Shown piece after piece: positions 55,045-63,577 of a stretch of DNA of 64,000 nt. The position numbers were made by a program, and so were the translations under genes. Under the pieces are notes generated by a model, which did no database searches, was not told the origin of the DNA, and saw only the letters and a list, made by a program, of their open reading frames with translations. The DNA is from Streptococcus mitis B6 (lineage in GTDB: Bacteria > Bacillota > Bacilli > Lactobacillales > Streptococcaceae), in assembly GCF_000027165.1 (NCBI RefSeq), contig NC_013853.1, positions 744,001 to 808,000 of the forward strand, written 5' to 3'. Positions within the stretch are counted from its first letter, which is position 1. Every line of letters starts with the position of its first letter.

Positions 55045-55735
55045 ACGTGTACTCATTACAGGAGTGAGTTCAGGAATTGGACTAGCTCAGGCTCGACTTT
55101 TTTTAGAGAAGAGCTATCAAGTTTATGGAGTTGACCAAGGTGAAAATCCACTCTTAGAGGGTGATTTCCACTTTCTACAGAGAGATTTGACCTTGGACTT
55201 AGAGCCTATTTTTGACTGGTGTCCTAGGGTGGATGTTTTGTGCAATACTGCTGGAGTTTTGGATGATTACAAGCCACTTTTGGAACAAACGGCGCAGGAA
55301 ATTCAAGAGATTTTTGAAATCAACTATATGACTCCTGTTGAGTTGACTCGCTATTACTTGACACAAATGCTGGAGAATAAAAAAGGGACCATTATCAATA
55401 TGTGCTCCATTGCTTCGAGCCTAGCAGGTGGGGGTGGTCACGCCTATACTTCCTCTAAGCATGCCTTGGCTGGCTTTACCAAGCAGCTAGCTATAGACTA
55501 TGCAGAAGCTGGGATTCAGATCTTTGGTATCGCTCCAGGAGCAGTCAAGACAGCTATGACAGCTGCGGACTTTGAGCCAGGTGGCTTGGCTGACTGGGTT
55601 GCTAGTGAAACACCCATCAAACGCTGGATTGAACCAGAGGAAGTGGCAGAAGTCAGTCTCTTTTTGGCCAGCGGAAAGGTCTCTGCCATGCAAGGACAAA
55701 TCTTGACAATAGATGGTGGCTGGTCTTTGAAGTAG
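55037..55735 (+). CDS. short-chain dehydrogenase/reductase
   Basis: A 232-aa SDR-family enzyme. NAD(P)-binding GVSSGIG (GxxxGxG, about 9-15), NNAG-like LCNTAGVLDD, catalytic Ser in MCSIASSLAGG, and YxxxK in HAYTSSKHAL. The C-terminal DGGW segment is typical. Similar to 3-oxoacyl-ACP reductases, but the unusual nucleotide-site and lack of fatty-acid neighbours leave the substrate open. It overlaps DUF2829 by 8 nt, so the two are coupled. Confidence 0.9.
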   Translation: MTRRVLITGVSSGIGLAQARLFLEKSYQVYGVDQGENPLLEGDFHFLQRDLTLDLEPIFDWCPRVDVLCNTAGVLDDYKPLLEQTAQEIQEIFEINYMTPVELTRYYLTQMLENKKGTIINMCSIASSLAGGGGHAYTSSKHALAGFTKQLAIDYAEAGIQIFGIAPGAVKTAMTAADFEPGGLADWVASETPIKRWIEPEEVAEVSLFLASGKVSAMQGQILTIDGGWSLK

Positions 55736-55745
55736 GAGGAGTTGG

Positions 55746-56225
55746 ATGGAAATCAAAAATCATTTTGGAGTCTATGCTGTTTGCTTTGAAAATGGGAAGT
55801 TACTCTGCATTGAAAAAACGAGAGGCCCTTATCAACATCGGTATGATCTACCTGGAGGCGGTCAGCAACTTGGTGAAGGACTGACGGAAACGCTGACTAG
55901 AGAAGTTATGGAAGAGACGGGATTTACTGTTAGAAGCTACTCTAATCCTCGAATCTACGATGTTTTCGTCAGGGAAGAGTTAAAAAATTTTATGGTTCAC
56001 CATGTCATGGCCTTGTATGATGTTGAAATGAATGAGAGTGCACCTCAAGTTACGACTTCGGAAGCTGTGTCTGATGGTGCGAATGATTCACTAGGATATA
56101 TTTGGATGGATATTCAAGAAATCACAGAAGAAAATGCATCGCCACTAGTCTTGAAGGTTAAGTCTGAATTATTAGGATTTCCAGAACTGGACAAGACTTC
56201 TTACATGAATTGGAAGGTGAAGTAG
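55746..56225 (+). CDS. NUDIX hydrolase
   Basis: A 159-aa protein with the full Nudix box GGGQQLGEGLTETLTREVME followed by ETGF (GX5EX7REUXEEXGU), within residues about 37-60. It would hydrolyse a nucleoside diphosphate linked to another moiety, for example an oxidised nucleotide or a dinucleotide. The start at 55746 has TAGGAGG 4-9 nt upstream. It follows the SDR gene by 10 nt in an operon of small metabolic genes. Confidence 0.92.
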   Translation: MEIKNHFGVYAVCFENGKLLCIEKTRGPYQHRYDLPGGGQQLGEGLTETLTREVMEETGFTVRSYSNPRIYDVFVREELKNFMVHHVMALYDVEMNESAPQVTTSEAVSDGANDSLGYIWMDIQEITEENASPLVLKVKSELLGFPELDKTSYMNWKVK

Positions 56226-56232
56226 GGGGATA

Positions 56233-56961
56233 ATGGAACTATTTAAAACATGGAAGAAAAATATGGTTCTCTATGGTCTTAAATCTCAAATCGGAACTGT
56301 CTACCGAAACAGTGATAGGACAACAAGCTTTTATGATGTTGGGAATTTTCTATACCTAGCAGGGGAGTTGGATTCCAGATTTTGGGAAGATTTTGTTAGG
56401 AAATATGGTTTAGATTATAAGATTATTATTTCAGAAAATACCAATTGGCAAGATTTTCTGCATCGGAAAGTGGAGCTAATTTCTTTTACTCGTTATTCTT
56501 TTAAAGATAAGGAAAATTTTCAAGTTGAATTTCTAAATAATCTAGTTAGTCAGTTAGAGGAAGATTACAATATTGTGCCTATTGATAATCATATTTATGA
56601 CAGTTTTTCTGAGGAAGAATGGTCACAAGATTTACAGGGGGATTTTGAGTCCTATCAGGATTTTGTTTTAAAAGGTGGATTTGGCTTTGTGATTCTTAAA
56701 AATAATGAACTGATTGCTGGGATTTCCTCAGGGTTAGTTTACCGTGGAGCAGTTGAAGTGGAAGTTGCTACTAGACCAAACGAACAAGGAAATGGATTTG
56801 CTAAAAAACTTGGTGCTGCAATGATTCTAGAGAGTTTAAATAGAGATATGTTTCCACTTTGGGATGCTCATAACGAGGCCTCCAAAAAAGTAGCAGAATT
56901 TTTAGGATATGAGTTAGTTGAACCTTATGAAGCTTTTGAACTAGAGGAAAGTTTAATATAA
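56233..56961 (+). CDS. GNAT-family acetyltransferase-like protein
   Basis: A 242-aa protein. The C-terminal half has GNAT hallmarks: NNELIAGISSGLVYRGAVEV, then VATRPNEQGNGFAKKLGAAM (acetyl-CoA loop QGNGFA) and WDAHNEASKKVAEFLGYE. The N-terminal 120 residues are a second, less conserved domain (FLYLAGELDSRFWEDFV). The acceptor is unknown. It lies 7 nt after the Nudix gene with GGGGG as a weak ribosome binding site. Confidence 0.82.
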   Translation: MELFKTWKKNMVLYGLKSQIGTVYRNSDRTTSFYDVGNFLYLAGELDSRFWEDFVRKYGLDYKIIISENTNWQDFLHRKVELISFTRYSFKDKENFQVEFLNNLVSQLEEDYNIVPIDNHIYDSFSEEEWSQDLQGDFESYQDFVLKGGFGFVILKNNELIAGISSGLVYRGAVEVEVATRPNEQGNGFAKKLGAAMILESLNRDMFPLWDAHNEASKKVAEFLGYELVEPYEAFELEESLI

Positions 56962-57051
56962 TGATATCTGATATTGTATCTTTTAAGACGAGGTGAATGG
57001 ACATGCAATATCAACTGGCTCTTAGTGGAGAAAAAATGAGAGGTAAAATAA

Positions 57052-57609
57052 ATGAATGAATTAGAAGTTAGATTCGAACTCAACGATGAGAGGGATTATA
57101 ATAAGGCGATTTCATATTTAGAAAAATCTTATAAATTTAAGTGTGAAAATAAGCAAGTTGATGAATATTTTAAAACAAAAGGAAAAGAATTTGAAAATGA
57201 TGAGGTAGGCAGCTTTATTTACAGAATTCGTCAGGAAAATGACGATATAGCCTGTATTTTCACAAGAAAAGATACGATAAAACAAGGAATGTGGAGAGAA
57301 AGTGAAATAGAGTTGGAATCTGAAAAATTAGAATTTGTAAGGAATATCTTGCAAGATGGTTTTTCAAATATTTTCACAATCAGTAAATATAGAAAAACTT
57401 ATCATGACGCATTAGAAAATAAAACGATTAATCTAGATAAGATTGATGGTCTTGGATTTTATCTTGAAATAGAGATTTTAGGAGATTTTTCAAAAGAAGA
57501 TTATAATCATTTTTATGATAAAATGTGCGGAGAGTTCTCGTTTTTAAATTCAAAAATAGAAACAAAGGGCTATGTCCAATTAATGAGAGAAAAAAATGGA
57601 CGTAATTGA
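57052..57609 (+). CDS. CYTH-domain protein (class IV adenylate cyclase/thiamine-triphosphatase-like)
   Basis: A 185-aa single CYTH domain: opening LEVRFELND (E-x-R-F, equivalent to the ExExK signature), central YRIRQENDD and TRKD, YRKTY and the acid-rich LDKIDGLGFYLEIEILGDF near the end. The triphosphate tunnel residues (Arg/Lys/Glu) are present. It may hydrolyse or bind triphosphates; cyclase activity is not predicted with confidence. The ribosome binding site (GAGGTAAAATAA) is moderate. Codon use is more AT-rich than that of its neighbours. Confidence 0.78.
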   Translation: MNELEVRFELNDERDYNKAISYLEKSYKFKCENKQVDEYFKTKGKEFENDEVGSFIYRIRQENDDIACIFTRKDTIKQGMWRESEIELESEKLEFVRNILQDGFSNIFTISKYRKTYHDALENKTINLDKIDGLGFYLEIEILGDFSKEDYNHFYDKMCGEFSFLNSKIETKGYVQLMREKNGRN

Positions 57610-57766
57610 AATTATCAAATAGCTTTCATACAAAAAATGAATCAGATGAGTATCGAATGCATTCTCCATTACAGCTCTATTCCGGAGATTTTTGATTTAG
57701 AAATTGACCATCCAGATCATCTTAAACACATAAAAGAAGAAAGTAAAAAATTACAAAGGAGCACCT
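57610..57766 (+). other. short non-coding gap or remnant before the ASCH gene
   Basis: 157 bp. Two overlapping short frames give protein-like strings (MNQMSIECILHYSSIPEIFD and, in another frame, KNESDEYRMHSPLQLYSGDF), which may be debris of a lost gene. No ribosome binding site fits either. AAAGGAG at 57754-57760 serves the next gene. Confidence 0.3.
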
Positions 57767-58197
57767 ATGACACCGCAAGAAATGTGGAATGCCTACAAGA
57801 AAATCAATCCTTCGATTGGAGATGAAATCGATGCTTGGGCTTTTGGAGTGGAACCAGACCTTTTAGCAGATTTGGTTTTAAGAGGTGAAAAGACTGCAAC
57901 AGCATCAGCCTACGACCTCTATGCACTAGAAGCCGAGTCTCTTCCTCAAGAAGGAACTTTTGATGTCATTTTAGATAGTCAAAATCAGGCTGTCTGTATT
58001 GTCGAAATTACAAAGGTTTCTGTCCAGCCCTTCAATCAAGTTTCTGCTTTAAGGAAGGGGAAGGTGACAAATCCCTAGCTTATTGGCGTCAGGTTCATGA
58101 GGATTGTTTCGCCGAGTGGCTGAGAGAAGCAGGACTGACTTTTACACCTGAAAGCAAGGTTGTTTTAGAAGAATTTCGCAAGGTCTACCCACTGTAG
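57767..58197 (+). pseudogene. frameshifted ASCH-domain protein gene
   Basis: Residues 1-87 read as an ASCH-domain protein (MTPQEMWNAYKKINPSIGDE; GEKTATASAYDLY; CIVEITKVSVQPFNQV). The original frame then ends at 58078, while the expected continuation EGEGDKSLAYWRQVHEDCFA, EWLREAGLTF and EFRKVYPL lies in another frame up to the stop at 58195-58197. A loss of one or ten bases at about 58040-58052 (GCTTTAAGGAAGG, where related genes are expected to have GCTGAGCATGCTTTTAAG) explains it. ASCH proteins bind RNA or nucleotides. It is probably inactive. Confidence 0.8.
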
Positions 58198-58258
58198 ACT
58201 ATTAGAAGGAAGAAAGTTTTGGAAATCGCCGTTCAATCCTTTTTTCTCAAGCAAAACA

Positions 58259-58267
58259 TGATATAAT
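58259..58267 (+). promoter_or_regulatory. pepN promoter (extended -10)
   Basis: TGATATAAT, 52 nt before the pepN start, with a leader containing GAAGAGCCTTAGCTCTTAAAC, an imperfect hairpin. Confidence 0.65.
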
Positions 58268-58318
58268 AAGTTTGTTTGAAGAAGAGCCTTAGCTCTTAAA
58301 CTTAGATAGGAGAAAATT

Positions 58319-60865
58319 ATGCAAGCAGTTGAACATTTTATTAAGCAATTTGTTCCTGAACATTATGATTTATTTTTAGACTTGAGTCGTGAGACCAAGA
58401 CGTTTTCTGGGAAGGTGACCATCACTGGTCAAGCACAGAGTGACCGTATTTCCCTCCACCAAAAAGACTTGGAAATCGCTTCTGTAGAAGTTGCAGGTAA
58501 AGCTCGTCCATTTACAGTTGACCATGATAATGAAGCCCTTCATTTTGAACTTGCAGAAGCAGGTCAAGTTGAAGTGGTTATCTCTTTCTCAGGAAAAATC
58601 ACAGATAACATGACAGGGATTTATCCTTCATACTACACAGTTGATGGAGTGAAAAAGGAAGTCTTGTCTACTCAGTTCGAGAGCCACTTTGCGCGCGAAG
58701 CTTTCCCATGTGTGGATGAGCCAGAAGCCAAAGCAACCTTTGACCTCTCTCTATGTTTTGACCAAGCAGAAGGTGAATTGGCCTTGTCTAATATGCCAGA
58801 AATCGATGTTGAAAACCGTAAGGAAACAGGTATCTGGAAGTTTGAGACAACACCTCGCATGTCTTCTTACTTGTTAGCCTTTGTTGCGGGTGATTTGCAA
58901 GGTGTGACGGCTAAAACTAAAAACGGTACCCTCGTAGGTGTTTATTCAACCAAAGCTCATCCACTATCAAACCTTGATTTCTCACTGGATATCGCTGTTC
59001 GCTCTATCGAGTTTTACGAAGATTACTATGGAGTTAAGTACCCAATTCCTCAATCTCTCCACATCGCCCTTCCTGACTTCTCAGCTGGAGCTATGGAAAA
59101 CTGGGGTCTTGTGACCTACCGTGAAGTTTGCTTAATTGTAGATGAAAATTCATCAGTAGCCAGCCGCCAACAAGTTGCCCTTGTTGTGGCACATGAATTG
59201 GCTCACCAATGGTTTGGAAACCTCGTGACTATGAAATGGTGGGATGATCTTTGGCTCAATGAAAGTTTTGCCAACATGATGGAGTACGTCTGTGTGGATG
59301 CTATTGAACCAAGTTGGAACATCTTTGAAGATTTCCAAACAGGTGGAGTACCTCTTGCTCTTGAACGTGACGCGACTGATGGCGTACAGTCTGTTCACGT
59401 CGAAGTCAAACACCCAGATGAAATCAATACGCTCTTTGATGGCGCTATCGTCTATGCCAAAGGAAGCCGTCTCATGCACATGCTTCGCCGTTGGCTAGGA
59501 GATGCTGATTTTACTAAAGGTTTGCACGCCTACTTTGAAAAACATCAGTACAGCAACACCATTGGTCGTGACCTTTGGGATGCCCTTGGTCAAGCGTCTG
59601 GACGTGATGTCGCATCCTTCATGGATTCTTGGTTGGAACAACCTGGTTATCCAGTTCTCACTGTCAAAGTTGAAAATGATGTCTTGAAGATCTCACAAAA
59701 ACAATTCTTTATCGGTGAGCACGAAGACAAGAACCGTCTCTGGGTGGTGCCACTCAATAGTAACTGGAAAGGCTTGCCTGATACACTCGAAACTGCAAGC
59801 ATCGAAATTCCTGGCTACGCAGCCCTTCTTGCTGAAAATGAAGGAGCTCTTCGTCTCAACACTGAAAATACAGCCCACTACATTACCGACTATCAAGGAG
59901 ACTTGTTAGATGCTATTCTTGCTGAACTAGTTGAGCTTGATAACACAAGCAAATTGCAAATCGTCCAAGAACGTCGTTTGCTTGCTGAGGCAGGGTACAT
60001 TTCTTATGCTGACTTGCTCCCAGTTCTTGATAAACTTGCTAAGGAAGAATCTTACCTTGTCGTTTCAGCTGTTTCTGAAGTAATTTTTGCCCTCGATCGC
60101 TTTATCGATGAAGGAACAGAAGCTGAGACAGCCTTCAAAGCATTGGTTGCTAAATTGGCTCGTCATAACTATGACCGTCTTGGTTTTGAAGCTAAAGACG
60201 GAGAATCAGATGAGGATGAATTGGTTCGTCAGCTGGCTGTTTCTATGATGATTCGCTCAAATGATGCAGAAGCTAGTCAAGTCGCTAGCCAAATTTTCGC
60301 AACACACAAGGAGAATCTTGCAGGACTCCCAGCAGCTATTCGTTCACAAGTTCTGATCAATGAAATGAAACATCATGAGACCAAAGACTTGTTAGCACTT
60401 TATCTTGATTCTTATACTCACGCAACAGATGCTGTCTTTAAACGTCAGTTGGCCGCGGCTCTTGCCTACAGTATAGATGCGGACAATATCCAAACCTTGA
60501 TTGCTTCTTGGAAGGACAAATTTGTGGTGAAACCGCAGGATTTGTCTGCTTGGTATTACCAATTCCTAGCTCATCAAGCAACTCAGGAAACAGCTTGGTC
60601 TTGGGCGCGTGAAAACTGGGCTTGGATTAAGGCAGCCCTTGGAGGAGATATGAGCTTTGATAGCTTTGTTATCCTTCCTGCTCATGTATTTAAAACTCAG
60701 CAACGCTTGGCAGAGTACAAGGAATTCTTTGAGCCACAACTTTCTGACCTTGCTCTTAGCCGTAACATCGGTATGGGAATCAAGGAAATTGCAGCGCGTG
60801 TTGACTTGATTAACCGTGAAAAAGCTGCAGTCGAAGCAGTCGTTCTTCAATACGGAACTAAATAA
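58319..60865 (+). CDS. pepN: aminopeptidase N (M1 metallopeptidase)
   Basis: An 848-aa zinc aminopeptidase that releases N-terminal residues in the cytoplasm. It shows the exopeptidase motif AGAMENWG, and HELAHQWFGNLVT with zinc ligands His292 and His296 and catalytic Glu293, and the third ligand Glu in LWLNESFANMM. The C-terminal ERAP1-like helical domain runs from about 530 to 848. It lacks a signal peptide. The length is typical of streptococcal PepN. Ribosome binding site TAGGAG. Confidence 0.96.
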   Translation: MQAVEHFIKQFVPEHYDLFLDLSRETKTFSGKVTITGQAQSDRISLHQKDLEIASVEVAGKARPFTVDHDNEALHFELAEAGQVEVVISFSGKITDNMTGIYPSYYTVDGVKKEVLSTQFESHFAREAFPCVDEPEAKATFDLSLCFDQAEGELALSNMPEIDVENRKETGIWKFETTPRMSSYLLAFVAGDLQGVTAKTKNGTLVGVYSTKAHPLSNLDFSLDIAVRSIEFYEDYYGVKYPIPQSLHIALPDFSAGAMENWGLVTYREVCLIVDENSSVASRQQVALVVAHELAHQWFGNLVTMKWWDDLWLNESFANMMEYVCVDAIEPSWNIFEDFQTGGVPLALERDATDGVQSVHVEVKHPDEINTLFDGAIVYAKGSRLMHMLRRWLGDADFTKGLHAYFEKHQYSNTIGRDLWDALGQASGRDVASFMDSWLEQPGYPVLTVKVENDVLKISQKQFFIGEHEDKNRLWVVPLNSNWKGLPDTLETASIEIPGYAALLAENEGALRLNTENTAHYITDYQGDLLDAILAELVELDNTSKLQIVQERRLLAEAGYISYADLLPVLDKLAKEESYLVVSAVSEVIFALDRFIDEGTEAETAFKALVAKLARHNYDRLGFEAKDGESDEDELVRQLAVSMMIRSNDAEASQVASQIFATHKENLAGLPAAIRSQVLINEMKHHETKDLLALYLDSYTHATDAVFKRQLAAALAYSIDADNIQTLIASWKDKFVVKPQDLSAWYYQFLAHQATQETAWSWARENWAWIKAALGGDMSFDSFVILPAHVFKTQQRLAEYKEFFEPQLSDLALSRNIGMGIKEIAARVDLINREKAAVEAVVLQYGTK

Positions 60866-60903
60866 TTAAGACTAAATAAAAGAAAACTCAGCTATCTCAT
60901 GTA

Positions 60904-61054
60904 ATACTCTTCGAAAATCTCTTCAAACCACGTCAGCGTCGCCTTGCCGTAGGTATGGGTACTGACTTCGTCAGTTCTATCCACAACCTCAAAGCAGTGC
61001 TTTGAGCAACCTGCGGCTAGCTTCCTAGTTTGCTCTTTGATTTTCATTGAGTAT
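60904..61054. repeat. BOX element 4 (A-B-C) upstream of ciaR
   Basis: About 150 bp: ATACTCTTCGAAAATCTC, CACGTCAGCGTCGCCTTGCCG (primer site region), ACTGACTTCGTCAGT and TGCTTTGAGCAACCTGCGG, ending GATTTTCATTGAGTAT. It lies between pepN and the ciaR promoter, only about 25 bp from the CiaR box. An RNA hairpin from it could act as pepN terminator, or influence ciaR. Confidence 0.93.
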
Positions 61055-61077
61055 AAAATGCAGAGAGTTGAGTTTTT

Positions 61078-61099
61078 TTTAAGGCAAATTTGGTATAAT
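61078..61099 (+). promoter_or_regulatory. ciaRH promoter with CiaR-box-like repeat
   Basis: TTTAAG (61078-61083), N5, TTTGGT (61089-61094) fits the CiaR direct repeat TTTAAG-N5-TTTAAG with a degenerate second half, running into TATAAT (61094-61099) preceded by TGG. It agrees with the known autoregulation of ciaRH in pneumococcus. Confidence 0.7.
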
Positions 61100-61123
61100 G
61101 GTTGTAATAAGGAGGAGTTTCTC

Positions 61124-61798
61124 ATGATAAAAATCTTATTGGTTGAGGATGACCTAGGCCTGTCAAATTCAGTATTTGACTTTTTAGACGATTTTGCAGA
61201 TGTCATGCAGGTGTTCGATGGGGAAGAAGGTCTCTACGAAGCTGAAAGTGGCGTCTATGACTTGATTTTGCTTGATTTGATGTTGCCTGAAAAAAATGGC
61301 TTCCAAGTATTGAAAGAATTGCGTGAAAAGGGAATTACGACACCAGTTCTGATCATGACTGCCAAGGAAAGTTTGGATGACAAGGGACATGGTTTTGAAC
61401 TAGGAGCAGATGACTATCTGACTAAACCTTTCTACCTAGAAGAACTCAAAATGCGGATTCAAGCCCTTCTCAAACGTTCAGGTAAATTTAATGAAAATAC
61501 ATTGACTTATGGAAATATTGTGGTTAATTTGTCAACCAATACCGTTAAAGTCGAAGATACTCCTGTCGAATTGCTGGGGAAAGAGTTCGATTTATTAGTT
61601 TATTTCCTTCAAAATCAAAATGTTATTTTGCCTAAGACTCAGATTTTTGATCGTCTATGGGGATTTGATAGTGATACAACGATTTCGGTTGTCGAAGTCT
61701 ATGTTTCAAAAGTCCGTAAGAAATTAAAAGGAACCACTTTTGCAGAGAATTTGAAAACCTTACGCAGTGTTGGGTATATTTTAAAAGATGTTCAGTAA
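61124..61798 (+). CDS. ciaR: two-component response regulator CiaR
   Basis: A 224-aa OmpR-type regulator. The ATG at 61124 has AAGGAGGAG, giving [15 protein letters not shown]; the frame from 61037 is spurious and overlaps the BOX element. The receiver domain has the acidic pair E8/D9/D10, phospho-acceptor Asp51 in [11 protein letters not shown] and Lys in LTKPFY. The C-terminal winged helix (about 125-224) ends [18 protein letters not shown]. In pneumococcus it controls competence, beta-lactam tolerance and csRNAs. It overlaps ciaH by 11 nt. Confidence 0.96.
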   Translation: MIKILLVEDDLGLSNSVFDFLDDFADVMQVFDGEEGLYEAESGVYDLILLDLMLPEKNGFQVLKELREKGITTPVLIMTAKESLDDKGHGFELGADDYLTKPFYLEELKMRIQALLKRSGKFNENTLTYGNIVVNLSTNTVKVEDTPVELLGKEFDLLVYFLQNQNVILPKTQIFDRLWGFDSDTTISVVEVYVSKVRKKLKGTTFAENLKTLRSVGYILKDVQ

Positions 61799-63122
61799 AC
61801 TAAAAAAAACATGGTATGCGGATGACTTTAGTTATTTTATCCGTAACTTTGGTGTCTTCACTCTGATTTTCTCGACCATGACCTTGATTATTTTGCAGGT
61901 CATGCATTCGAGTCTCTATACTTCGGTGGATGATAAGCTCCATGGACTGAGTGAAAATCCTCAAGCAGTTATTCAGCTGGCAGTAAATAGGGCAACTGAA
62001 GAGATTAAAGATTTAGAGAATGCTACTACAGATACTAGTAAGACTGAGGTGAAACCCAATGTCAGTTCCAACACAGAAGTCATTCTTTTTGATAAGAATT
62101 TTACCCAGCTCCTTTCTGGAAATCGATTTTTGGGCTTGGATAAGATTAAGTTAGAGAAAAAAGAACTAGGCCATATCTATCAGATTCAGGTTTTTAATAG
62201 CTATGGACAAGAAGAAATCTATCGCATGATATTGATGGAAACGAATATCAGTTCGGTTTCAACCAATATCAAGTATGCTGCTGTCTTGATTAATACCAGC
62301 CAGTTGGAGCAGGCCAGTCAAAAGCATGAGAAATTGATTGTGATCGTGATGGCAAGTTTCTGGATTTTGTCTTTGCTTGCCAGTCTCTATCTAGCTAGGG
62401 TCAGTGTTCGTCCTCTGCTTGAGAGCATGCAGAAGCAGCAGTCCTTTGTGGAAAATGCCAGTCATGAGTTACGAACTCCTCTTGCAGTTTTGCAAAATCG
62501 TTTAGAGACCCTTTTTCGTAAGCCAGAAGCAACCATTATGGATGTGAGCGAAAGCATTGCATCGAGTTTGGAAGAAGTCCGAAATATGCGTTTTTTGACG
62601 ACGAACTTGTTGAATTTAGCTCGTAGAGATGATGGGATTAAGCCAGAACTTGCAGAAGTTCCAACCAGTTTTTTCAATACGACGTTTACAAACTATGAGA
62701 TGATTGCTTCTGAAAATGACCGTGTCTTCCGTTTTGAAAATCGCATCCATCGAACGATTGTCACAGATCAGCTTTTACTAAAACAACTGATGACCATCCT
62801 ATTTGATAATGCTGTCAAGTATACTGAAGAGGATGGTGAAATTGATTTTCTTATCTCGGCGACTGATCGCAATCTGTATTTACTGGTTTCTGATAATGGA
62901 GTCGGTATTTCGACAGAAGATAAGAAGAAAATTTTTGATCGTTTTTATCGAGTGGACAAGGCTAGAACTCGTCAAAAAGGTGGTTTTGGTTTAGGATTAT
63001 CTCTGGCCAAGCAAATTGTAGATGCGCTTAAAGGAACCATTACTGTTAAAGATAATAAACCCAAGGGAACAATCTTTGAAGTGAAGATTGCCATCCACAC
63101 ACCATCGAAAAAGAAAAAATAA
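61788..63122 (+). CDS. ciaH: sensor histidine kinase CiaH
   Basis: A 444-aa kinase with two membrane helices (about 22-42 and 182-204) around an extracellular domain of about 140 residues, then the H-box [17 protein letters not shown] with phospho-accepting His226, N-box [12 protein letters not shown], and G-boxes DNGVGIS and [11 protein letters not shown]. It phosphorylates CiaR. Mutations in ciaH confer cefotaxime resistance in pneumococcus; no such change can be judged without a reference. Confidence 0.95.
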   Translation: MFSKLKKTWYADDFSYFIRNFGVFTLIFSTMTLIILQVMHSSLYTSVDDKLHGLSENPQAVIQLAVNRATEEIKDLENATTDTSKTEVKPNVSSNTEVILFDKNFTQLLSGNRFLGLDKIKLEKKELGHIYQIQVFNSYGQEEIYRMILMETNISSVSTNIKYAAVLINTSQLEQASQKHEKLIVIVMASFWILSLLASLYLARVSVRPLLESMQKQQSFVENASHELRTPLAVLQNRLETLFRKPEATIMDVSESIASSLEEVRNMRFLTTNLLNLARRDDGIKPELAEVPTSFFNTTFTNYEMIASENDRVFRFENRIHRTIVTDQLLLKQLMTILFDNAVKYTEEDGEIDFLISATDRNLYLLVSDNGVGISTEDKKKIFDRFYRVDKARTRQKGGFGLGLSLAKQIVDALKGTITVKDNKPKGTIFEVKIAIHTPSKKKK

Positions 63123-63152
63123 ACATATCGCTCCAGATGGGGCGATATGTTT
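63119..63152. terminator. bidirectional terminator after ciaH
   Basis: Arms with AAACATATCGCTCC and GGGGCGATATGTTT (one G-U pair) around a 4-nt loop, with A and T runs outside. It ends ciaRH and the minus-strand small gene that begins at 63438. Confidence 0.87.
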
Positions 63153-63438
63153 ATTTTTTAAGTTTTCGTTTGATAAGAGAGCGTTGGACTTTTAAAACAA
63201 GTAAGCTGGATCCGATTGCTGCAGCGAAGGCAAGAGCAGTTGAGAATTTTAATGCTAAAAAGATAAAACTAAAGATAGCAATACAGATACAAAAAACAGC
63301 GATATTAACAAAAAATAGGATTTCCTTGAGATTGGCATCAGATTGCGCTTCAGGTGTATAATCTTGATAGCGAGGAATCTGATGGCTTAATTCTTCTTGA
63401 TAGTCTACCTCATAGGATTGTAATTTTCTTACGGGCAT
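63151..63438 (-). CDS. DUF3270-like small membrane protein
   Basis: A 95-aa protein with a hydrophilic N-terminal half (MPVRKLQSYEVDYQEELSHQ) and two membrane helices (about 40-60 and 65-82), ending in a basic tail (RSLIKRKLKK). I associate it with DUF3270, a Streptococcus-specific family; function unknown. The ribosome binding site AAGGAG is clear. It converges on ciaH and shares its terminator. Confidence 0.75.
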   Translation of the reverse strand: MPVRKLQSYEVDYQEELSHQIPRYQDYTPEAQSDANLKEILFFVNIAVFCICIAIFSFIFLALKFSTALAFAAAIGSSLLVLKVQRSLIKRKLKK

Positions 63439-63561
63439 TATTCTCTCCTTAACAGTACATACCTATTTTATCATTTTTTCAGCAGAGAATTATTACAGAA
63501 AGATTACAAAAAGAATAAAGTCCCTTTTCATTTTCAAAGAATGGCTGATTTTGGAGAAATA

Positions 63562-63570
63562 TGGTATAAT
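63562..63570 (+). promoter_or_regulatory. promoter of the U32 gene (extended -10, leaderless spacing)
   Basis: TGGTATAAT ending at 63570, only 7 nt before the ATG at 63578. Transcription would start at, or a base or two around, the start codon. No ribosome binding site lies between. Confidence 0.7.
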
Positions 63571-63577
63571 TCTTTTT

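Noticed and set aside
57637..57825. 62-codon frame before and across the start of the ASCH gene
   Set aside because: There is no ribosome binding site and it overlaps the ASCH start in another frame; at best it is debris.
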